Assembly: GCF_002368095.1 (NCBI RefSeq)
Contig: NZ_AP018227.1
Coordinates: 4,737,782-4,801,781 of the forward strand
Reading direction: 5' to 3'
Source of the DNA: Calothrix parasitica NIES-267
GTDB taxonomy: Bacteria > Cyanobacteriota > Cyanobacteriia > Cyanobacteriales > Nostocaceae
Length of the DNA stretch: 64,000 bases
Shown: positions 57,757 through 64,000 of the stretch, in pieces
How positions within the stretch are numbered: position 1 is the first letter of the stretch
Layout of the letters: each line of letters opens with the position of its first letter
Translations under genes and position numbers: made by a program
The notes under the pieces: model-generated
The model's database searches: none
The model's input: the letters and a program-made list of their open reading frames with translations, nothing else
What the model was told of the DNA's origin: nothing

Positions 57757-59091
57757 ATGTTGACAATTAATTCCCCAGGTAGAACTAGTAAGAATAGTAA
57801 TTCAAAAACGGCAGCCAAATCATTTGCTGAAAAAGTAATTTATTGGACAATTGTTCTGACTCCAGTTTGGTGGTTGTTGGGACTTCAAACTATAATTTAT
57901 CCTGTAATTAGTGCTTTTCTACTAATTTCTGGATTGCGTTTAGATAAGCTGATTAAAAATTCCTTACCCCTGTGTAATTGGGCATGGTTAGGACTAACTT
58001 TTGCTGCACTTTGGACGAATATTTTAGGTTTAGAAACAATCGGTTTTGAAGCTTTAAAAACAGCATCAACATTGTTTACTTTGTTTAAAGGCTATTTCAT
58101 GATATTTGCCTGTATGACTTTACCCTTTTGGCATCGCATTAGGGTACAAACAATTACACGGGCTGTATCAGTAATGGCAGCGAGCTATTCAGTACTTTTA
58201 GTAATTCAACTATTAATACTTTTCGGTCTTGGTCCACAAGAACATTTTTTACCACCATTAGCTCGTTTAATTCCAGGGGAAAAAACTAGTTTGATGGTTA
58301 AATTTGCTGAAATTCAACCGTTTTTTGGTATACCTTTACCAAGAACAGACCTTTATACGGCTGACCCTCCAATTTTAGGAGTCTGTGGTATTTTATGCTT
58401 CTTCATTTGCTTGAGCGAAACTAATCCACGGTGGCGAAAATTAGGTTTAATTGGTAGTTTTATTGCTCTAATAATTTCTCAAAGTCGCCTTAGTTGGATA
58501 TGCTTTCCGTTAGCTTGGCTGACTATATATTGTTTTCGTAGCGGGTTAGCTAGACAAGCTTATTTATGGATAATGTCTATTACTTCATTATTCGCTGCTG
58601 TATTAAGTTTAACCGTGAAAGATTTAATTGCTTCACCCTTAGAAACATTTAACAGCGCTCGTGCTGACTCATCAAAAGACCGAGAATATATTGTAAGTGC
58701 AACTATTAATGCATGGAAAGAATCTCCCTGGGTCGGATGGGGTTTTATGGAGAAGACCGCAAGTTGGGGTAATGGGGCTTTTGAGCTACCATTAGGAACC
58801 TTTTCTTCCTATGCTCAAGTACTTTATATACACGGCATTTTTGGGTTTATTTTCTTTATCACCGCTCTTGTTTCAACACTGTGCAGCTTTTGGAAACCCG
58901 CTATGGGCGGAAACCAGTTTTGTCAGCGAGCATTTGGTTGTTTAGCAGCTCTATATTTACTAATTCATGCTACTAATTTAACCTGGATGGCTATTTATTT
59001 CTGGTTCTTTTTTATTTGGTTGGGAGCAATTCTTTGTGAAGTACAACAGCAGCGATTAGATATTACCGAATGGGAAGAACTATCAAATTAA
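57757..59091 (+). CDS. O-antigen ligase/polymerase family protein (Wzy-like, second copy)
   Basis: A 444-residue polytopic membrane protein with roughly twelve helices. The periplasmic-loop region DREYIVSATINAWKESPWVG, then GWGFMEKTASWGNGAFELPLG and YAQVLYIHGIFGFIFF, matches the O-antigen ligase/Wzy pattern, though the loop His environment (YIHG) differs from HAHNG in the first copy. The N-terminus (residues 1-30) is basic and Ser/Asn-rich. It lies close upstream of the second wzc-like gene and is probably part of a second assembly unit. Confidence 0.82.
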   Translation: MLTINSPGRTSKNSNSKTAAKSFAEKVIYWTIVLTPVWWLLGLQTIIYPVISAFLLISGLRLDKLIKNSLPLCNWAWLGLTFAALWTNILGLETIGFEALKTASTLFTLFKGYFMIFACMTLPFWHRIRVQTITRAVSVMAASYSVLLVIQLLILFGLGPQEHFLPPLARLIPGEKTSLMVKFAEIQPFFGIPLPRTDLYTADPPILGVCGILCFFICLSETNPRWRKLGLIGSFIALIISQSRLSWICFPLAWLTIYCFRSGLARQAYLWIMSITSLFAAVLSLTVKDLIASPLETFNSARADSSKDREYIVSATINAWKESPWVGWGFMEKTASWGNGAFELPLGTFSSYAQVLYIHGIFGFIFFITALVSTLCSFWKPAMGGNQFCQRAFGCLAALYLLIHATNLTWMAIYFWFFFIWLGAILCEVQQQRLDITEWEELSN

Positions 59092-59096
59092 TTTTG

Positions 59097-59240
59097 GATT
59101 TTGGATTTTGGATTAGGAGTTAAGAATTAAGAGTTAGGAATTAAGAATTAGGATTTAATGGGTAATAAAGAATAAATGCTACCTGATAACTGTTCACTGA
59201 TAACTGTTCACTGATAACTGATAACTGATAACTGATTAAT
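59097..59240. repeat. Mixed short tandem repeats before the second wzc-like gene
   Basis: TTTTGGATT units, then TTAAGAATTAGG variants, then CTGATAA/CTGTTCA heptamers (about 59177-59235), the complement type of the CAGTTAT family, fill the gap up to the start codon. Confidence 0.8.
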
Positions 59241-59243
59241 ATT

Positions 59244-61286
59244 ATGAATAAAATAACAGCAATAACTTTCAGACATTGGAAACCTGTAGTACTTTGGAAT
59301 TTATTAGTTTTGGGTTTAACTGGTTATATTGCTACAGTTACACCCCGGATGTGGGATGCAACTGTACAGTTAACTATTCCGGCAACAAATGGTAATTTAG
59401 ACGCTAGTTTGGGTATTTTAGGTTCTTTAAGAAAAAGCGATTCTAGTATTTCAGCAATTGGTGATAGTCAATTACAAATGCAGAAAAGTATTCTGACTAG
59501 CGATACTTTAATGGAGAATGTACTTAATAAAGACCCGCAAAAAACTAATTTTCAATCTGTATCTGCCTACAAGTCGCTGTTTGAGATTTCTGTAGATGAA
59601 AATTCTCGCATAATTACCGTAAATACTAAAGGTTTATCTCCCAAAATAGCAAAATTACGTACAAACAATTTAATTGCTTTATATCAGCAGCGACTTAAAG
59701 AACTGCGACAGCAAAATCGTTTATCAAAAAGACAATTTAGCGCGGTTGAATTGGAAGAAGCGAGAAAAAAATTGATGTCGGCACAACAAAGTTTAGCGGA
59801 ATTTAAACAAAGTAGCGCTTTAGTTGATGCTGAAGAACAAACAAAATCTATTGTTACTACAATCGATAATCTAACTAAATCTCAATTAGAAGCAGTATCT
59901 TTGGCAGAATACAACCAAAACCGCGTTAGTACTTTGTCAAATGTTTTGAGTATGTCCTCAAATCAAGCGATTCGTTCTTTAAGCTTAGGGGAAAATAGAG
60001 ATTATCAATTTATGAGAGGAAAGTTAGCAGAAATAAAAGCTGAACTATCAGAATTACGCGCTAAATATACCGATAATCATCCTGCGGTGCGAGAACTTAT
60101 ACAACAAGAACAAGTATTATCAAACCGGATTCAAAATAAAGTTCAGATGACTTCTGGTGGTATACCTATCGACACTACAGTAACTGGTGAAGGAGAAGGA
60201 CGAGCCGGTTTAATTGAACAATTAATTTTGGCAGAAACTGAAGCATCCGGTCAACAAAAACGCGCTCAACTCATCCAAAATCAAATCAATCAACTTAAGA
60301 GTAGTTTAGATTCTATTCCCAACCAACAAAAAACACTATTAGAACTTCAGCGAAATGTTGATGTTGCTGAAGGAGTTTACAAAGGTTTAGTTGCTCAAGT
60401 TCAGCAAACTAATATTGATGTTTTTGATGTTTATCCGAATGTAGAAATATTGGATTCAACTAGAGTCGGTAACAACCCGATTTCTCCTAAAAAGTCTTTA
60501 ATGATTTTAAATGCTTTACTGGCTGGAATAACTGGCAGCATCGCTTTAATATTACTTTTAGAAAGACGCAACCCATTGTTAAGTCCTCAAGATTTGAAGG
60601 ATATGAAATTCCCGATGGTTGTTTCTATTCCTCAACTCAAGAATGCTGAATTAACAGCGGAATTAATATCGGATTCCGACGACAATCAAGTCAAATTTCA
60701 ACGTCTTGCTTCAGCCCTTAGTTTACAACCTTTAAATAACCGTCATCTATTAATCACCAGCGCAATGGAAAGCGAAGGTAAAACCACGGTGACTTTAGGT
60801 TTAGGAAAAGCACTAGTAGATTTAGGTTTTCGAGTCTTGGTAGTCGATGGAGATTTTATCAGAGCAGAACTGACTCAAGATTTAGGCTTCACTCAGGAAC
60901 TAAACATTAAAAACGAAGTTATCTCAATAGCTCCAAATTTGGATTTACTACCTACAACACCACGAAGCGGTCAAATTGTAAAAATGGTCTCCCAAGGACG
61001 ATTTCAACAAGCTCTAGCTGATGCAGAATCTCATACTAAATACGATTACGTTTTAGTTGATACCGCTCCAGTCAGTGCTACCACCGCTACCGCTTTAATG
61101 ACTGCTCAAATTCCCAATGTGTTATTTGTTGTCAAACCGGGTATAAGTTTCAGTAACTCGGTTCGCGATAGTTTACAACAGCTAATGGAACATCAAGCGC
61201 AAATACTGGGGTTAGTTGTTAACGGTGTGGAAGATTCTGCTAAACCTTATAAGCAGCGATTAAACGAGCAAGTAATTAATACTTAA
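59244..61286 (+). CDS. Wzc-like polysaccharide co-polymerase / BY-kinase (second copy)
   Basis: 680 residues. The first membrane helix is near residues 16-35. The Wzz/GumC-like periplasmic region has two long coiled-coil stretches (about 150-250 and 340-390), and PNVEILDSTRVGNNPISPKK leads to the second helix near 435-455. The kinase domain has Walker A SAMESEGKTT near 506, Walker A' VLVVDGDF and Walker B YVLVDTAP. The C-terminus (DSAKPYKQRLNEQ) has a single tyrosine, so the usual autophosphorylation cluster is missing. It differs considerably from the first copy and may serve a second polymerase (57757-59091). Confidence 0.88.
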   Translation: MNKITAITFRHWKPVVLWNLLVLGLTGYIATVTPRMWDATVQLTIPATNGNLDASLGILGSLRKSDSSISAIGDSQLQMQKSILTSDTLMENVLNKDPQKTNFQSVSAYKSLFEISVDENSRIITVNTKGLSPKIAKLRTNNLIALYQQRLKELRQQNRLSKRQFSAVELEEARKKLMSAQQSLAEFKQSSALVDAEEQTKSIVTTIDNLTKSQLEAVSLAEYNQNRVSTLSNVLSMSSNQAIRSLSLGENRDYQFMRGKLAEIKAELSELRAKYTDNHPAVRELIQQEQVLSNRIQNKVQMTSGGIPIDTTVTGEGEGRAGLIEQLILAETEASGQQKRAQLIQNQINQLKSSLDSIPNQQKTLLELQRNVDVAEGVYKGLVAQVQQTNIDVFDVYPNVEILDSTRVGNNPISPKKSLMILNALLAGITGSIALILLLERRNPLLSPQDLKDMKFPMVVSIPQLKNAELTAELISDSDDNQVKFQRLASALSLQPLNNRHLLITSAMESEGKTTVTLGLGKALVDLGFRVLVVDGDFIRAELTQDLGFTQELNIKNEVISIAPNLDLLPTTPRSGQIVKMVSQGRFQQALADAESHTKYDYVLVDTAPVSATTATALMTAQIPNVLFVVKPGISFSNSVRDSLQQLMEHQAQILGLVVNGVEDSAKPYKQRLNEQVINT

Positions 61287-61437
61287 TTTTCAATTCCAAT
61301 CAAGTCATAATTTTTTGATTCTACCCACCATAGCATCTAGGAATTCATGTCCCAGCTTCAAAGACTAAATTGATAGGGATAAACTGAAAAATCTAACAAG
61401 AAAATATTAGCTCGTTCTTCATTATAAGTTTATATAG

Positions 61438-61478
61438 TCAATGTAAAGTATTAACCCTTACTTTACATTGATTTTTTT
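61438..61478 (+). terminator. Intrinsic terminator after the second wzc-like gene
   Basis: Perfect 13-bp arms TCAATGTAAAGTA and TACTTTACATTGA with an 8-base loop are followed at once by seven T residues. The stem is A+T-rich but long. Confidence 0.75.
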
Positions 61479-61597
61479 ATGAAACCGCGTGGGCTAATAT
61501 GGGAAAATGAATAAACATAGGTCAAAAAATAAAAACCAAAGGTTAATTACTAATTACTAATAACCTGTCTTGGAAATTTGCTCCACTTGGTGAATCC

Positions 61598-61720
61598 ATC
61601 CCCGTGCCGTTCACCGAAGGTGCGGCTCGGTTTCCTTGGTTGAGGGGAATGGTGTAAGCGGAGCTTTCTCGTAGAGTACCCGTTCACCCGTAAGGGTGTG
61701 GTTAAGGGGGAGACCCCAAG
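61598..61720. repeat. G+C-rich mosaic repeat
   Basis: CCCCGTGCCG, GGTGCGGCTCGG, GGTTGAGGGGAATGGTGTAA and CCGTTCACCCGTAAGGGTG occur in order. The first parts match the reverse complement of the block at 18888-18944 and share the style of the block inserted at 33485-33715. Confidence 0.65.
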
Positions 61721-61757
61721 ACCGCAATTTCCGCAATTATCAATTCCCATTTTTTTA

Positions 61758-63026
61758 ATGCAGAATAGAAAATTAACAACCAACAAGTTAAAACAAATTT
61801 TTTCCGATAAATATATCCGTAATGTTGCTTGGCTTGGTGGAGCAGGATTAGCAAATCTTGTTTTTCGCTTAGGAACAGCGGTTATTTTAGCTCGTATATT
61901 GGGTCTGGAAGACTATAGATTTATCTCAATTATTTATACAGGATTTGAGTTTGCTAATGTTTTAACGCTTAGAAGTGGAATTAAAGCCAAAATTATTCAA
62001 GCCGATCAAAAAGATTTCCAAACTATATGCAATACATCCTATTGGTTGAATTGGATTTTGTGCGGTTCAATTTTTATTATCCAGTGTCTTGCAGCCTATC
62101 CGATTGCTGAATTTTATGAAAAAAAACAACTGGTTTTACCAATTTGTGTGGCAGCAGTAGCATACTTAATGTTTCCACTATATATTGTCAATTTAGCCGT
62201 TATTGAACGAGAAAATCGCTTAAAAATTACAGCTTTTTGTAGCGCTACTCAGTTACTGATTGGCAGCATAATTAGCATCATTCTTGCGCTTTTAGGTATG
62301 GGGTTTTGGTCTATAGTTTGGGCAATTGTTCTTACAACTCCAGTATGGATTATCATCACCTGGAAAAATCACAGTTGGCGACCACCTAAAACTTTCTCTC
62401 TGAAAAAATGGCACAAAATTGCTGGCTTCGGAGGTAGTTTGTTTGGAATAAACTTGTTACGTAGCTTTAGAGTAAATATCGATTACCTAATAATTGGAAG
62501 ATTTTTAGGAATTGAAGCATTAGGTATTTATTATTTTGCTTTTATTGCTGGATTAGGAATTAGCGTAAATGTAATTAACACATTTAAATCAGCTTTATTT
62601 CCTTATTTATGCGAAGTAAAAGATAACAAGAATCTTCTGAGAAAAAGATTTTTTAGTAGCCTCAAAAAGACTTGCATAATTACGTTTCCTTTAATTATCC
62701 TGCAAGCTAGTCTGACTCCATTTTATGTACCAATTATCTTTGGACAGAAATGGACATCTGCAATTCCAATAATCATACTTTTTTGTTTATCCGTTTTACC
62801 TTTAGTAATTGATAGTTTCATTTATCAATTACTAAATGCAGTTGGTAAACCTCATATAAGTTTATCTTGGAGTATTATCAAAACTGTAATATTAACAATA
62901 TTAGCCTTGTTTGTAGTTAAATCGGGAATTTTAGCCATGGCTATGTTAGTAACAACTTACCAATTTATTACCGTAACAGGATTTAGCATTTGGGTTATGA
63001 AATATATTTTTCAATCAAGAATATAA
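61758..63026 (+). CDS. Oligosaccharide flippase (WzxC type, second copy)
   Basis: 422 residues and about twelve membrane helices. It parallels the protein at 43165-44430 along its whole length: IRNVAWLGGAGLANLVFRLG against VRNVGWLSGAELINRIGRLV, IIQADQKDFQTICNTSYWLN against LVQADNKDFPTLCNTAYWMN, and LRSFRVNIDYLIIGRFLGIE against LNKLRANLDYLLVGRFLGIE. The ATG at 61758 gives MQNRKLTTNKL. A GTG at 61698 lies inside repeat DNA and was not used. It follows the terminator at 61438-61478, so it has its own promoter or depends on read-through. Confidence 0.87.
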   Translation: MQNRKLTTNKLKQIFSDKYIRNVAWLGGAGLANLVFRLGTAVILARILGLEDYRFISIIYTGFEFANVLTLRSGIKAKIIQADQKDFQTICNTSYWLNWILCGSIFIIQCLAAYPIAEFYEKKQLVLPICVAAVAYLMFPLYIVNLAVIERENRLKITAFCSATQLLIGSIISIILALLGMGFWSIVWAIVLTTPVWIIITWKNHSWRPPKTFSLKKWHKIAGFGGSLFGINLLRSFRVNIDYLIIGRFLGIEALGIYYFAFIAGLGISVNVINTFKSALFPYLCEVKDNKNLLRKRFFSSLKKTCIITFPLIILQASLTPFYVPIIFGQKWTSAIPIIILFCLSVLPLVIDSFIYQLLNAVGKPHISLSWSIIKTVILTILALFVVKSGILAMAMLVTTYQFITVTGFSIWVMKYIFQSRI

Positions 63027-63052
63027 AAATTACAAATATCTTTTTATTTATG

Positions 63053-63165
63053 ATTTACAGCACCTTGCAAGTAAATGAGGTATAGAAAATTTGATAAAGC
63101 TCTTGTGGTACGGGCATCCCTGCCCGTTAGAATGTACCTCATAAAGATGAAATATGCTGTAAGAT
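63053..63165. mobile_element. MITE-like element with paired terminal motifs
   Basis: Both ends carry TTACAGCA, then 12 bases, then ATGAGGTA, in inverted orientation. The middle holds the ACGGGCATCCCTGCCCGT palindrome. It lies 30 bases after the flippase stop codon. End coordinates are good to a few bases. Confidence 0.6.
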
Positions 63166-63282
63166 TTTCGTATTTTTATTCAGTCACTTTTATTTACTTC
63201 TATTCCAATCGCAATTAATATTGATAGTTCAAGTCTAATAGTGTTTATAGCGTTTCCCAATCTAGTGATGTATATCTCACAA

Positions 63283-63320
63283 CCTCACCCCCAACCCCTC
63301 TCCTGATCAAGGAGAGGGGA
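63283..63320. repeat. CCTCACCCCC repeat with CTCTCC/GGAGAG stem
   Basis: CCTCACCCCCAACCCCTCTC is followed by a CTCTCCT...AAGGAGAG stem. It is the same motif family as the start of the block inserted in the coding sequence at 33485-33715. Confidence 0.75.
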
Positions 63321-64000
63321 GATAAAGCACAGCTTTGTCAGGGTAGGTTAATTGCTGTACCTCAGTTGCTTGATAAACGCTATAGTCGAAATAGTTTGCA
63401 TGAATTTTTATGCTATCAGACGACTATTATGAGTAAAATTTCAAATACGTATATATACATATTTGAACACATAAAAGATACTATTAGCATGCTTATAATG
63501 GTAGTTTATTCGGATAATTGGAATCTGCAAGTAAAAAAGTTTACTCAGCTTAAATCTTCAAAACACCATAATATTACTGCTACAGAAAAAAAGTAATATA
63601 AATAACTTGACAGGTAAGTTTTTTCAATTATATTAGTATTTATAGAGACTATTTTGATAAGTCATTGTTTCTACCCAGTAAGCTATTTTTCGCCATGAAA
63701 TAGCGTATTAAGACAAAAAATATACATTTCACTTCCCATCGCACTTAGACGTAAGAGCATGGTGTTTTTTTGAGTTTCAAGCTATATCATCCAAGTTCAT
63801 ATTAACCCCTAGCATTGGGGTTCATTTCTGAGTCCAAAAATATTGATTTTCTTTGTGTTTATCAATATTTATCAAGCAATAAAGCACGCTATATTGCTCG
63901 GCATCTTTAATGGTTAAACACCTGTTATTGATTGCTAAAGCAACATTTAGATTAGTGTAATTGTTGCTGAATTTTGTGTGCATCTACTCAAGGTACAGTC

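Larger units (their letters stand above)
61287..61757. other. Gap with terminator and G+C-rich repeat
   Basis: It holds an intrinsic terminator at 61438-61478, then a G+C-rich block at about 61598-61720 related to 18888-18944. An open frame through the block would extend the following flippase upstream, but that extension is repeat DNA. Confidence 0.7.
63027..64000. other. Gene-free right end with dispersed repeats
   Basis: No supported gene is seen in 970 bases. A MITE-like element lies at about 63053-63165 and a CCTCACCCCCAACCCCTC repeat at about 63283-63320. A 76-codon frame at 63366-63596 has no family resemblance and an A+T-driven composition, so I leave it out. Confidence 0.5.

Noticed and set aside
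61698-61757. Upstream GTG start for the last flippase gene
   Set aside because: The extra 20 residues are encoded by a dispersed G+C-rich repeat and do not match the paralogue at 43165. ATG 61758 fits.
63366-63596. 76-codon plus-strand open frame
   Set aside because: No motif, no clear ribosome-binding site and low-complexity A+T-driven composition. It could be real, but nothing supports it.

Overview
The window looks like chromosomal DNA of a filamentous, probably heterocyst-forming cyanobacterium (Nostocales). The evidence is the A+T-rich base composition, scattered HIP1 octamers (GCGATCGC, for example near 3053, 10093, 14753, 33336 and 56187), arrays of 7-base short tandem repeats, a textbook RpaA circadian-output regulator, a HetI-like phosphopantetheinyl transferase, a cyanobacterial-type Gap1, and a DUF6816-like protein. 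No rRNA, tRNA or CRISPR array was recognised.

Layout. (1) 324-1663: a small zinc-ribbon protein overlapping a protein with two winged-helix-like repeats. (2) 2206-15686: a minus-strand sugar-catabolism and fermentation island. Its genes, in transcription order, are phosphoketolase, glycogen phosphorylase, D-lactate dehydrogenase, Gap1, pyruvate kinase, a decayed phosphoglycerate mutase, transaldolase and acetate kinase. Together they would take glycogen to pyruvate and lactate, and pentose phosphates to acetyl phosphate, acetate and ATP. (3) 16489-32777: mixed housekeeping and accessory genes. These are rimM, avtA, a glutathione-dependent alcohol dehydrogenase, an HsdR_N-like nuclease, two acetyltransferases, an oligopeptide permease, a double-DM13 protein, a two-partner-secretion exoprotein, a methyltransferase, an AraC regulator, a hetI-like gene, a YheT-like hydrolase and rpaA. 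Several gene remnants lie among them. (4) 33041-38321: a DUF6816-like gene carrying an in-frame repeat insertion, then a DUF4388 protein / Ras-like GTPase / Roadblock protein cassette, and a stand-alone protoglobin.

(5) 39657-63026: a 23-kb plus-strand exopolysaccharide locus. It has two Wzc-like chain-length/tyrosine-kinase proteins, two Wzy/O-antigen-ligase-like polymerases, three Wzx-like flippases, four GT2, two GT4, two GT14 (core-2/I-branching) and two GT26 (WecG/TagA/CpsF) glycosyltransferases. A Wzc-Wzy-Wzx trio starts the locus and a second Wzy-Wzc-Wzx trio ends it, and the two WzxC-type flippases are close paralogues. No initiating sugar-1-phosphate transferase and no outer-membrane Wza-type exporter is present in the window.

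The intergenic DNA is unusually rich in repeats: two perfect heptamer arrays (18 and 24 copies), a 127-bp tandem repeat, a family of GAGACGT-type palindromes at eight sites, at least three MITE-like elements with inverted termini, and G+C-rich mosaic repeats, one of which sits inside a coding sequence. No wholly unknown system is proven here. The best candidates for new biology are the GTPase cassette beside a protoglobin and a polysaccharide locus, the paired architecture of that locus, and the palindrome family.
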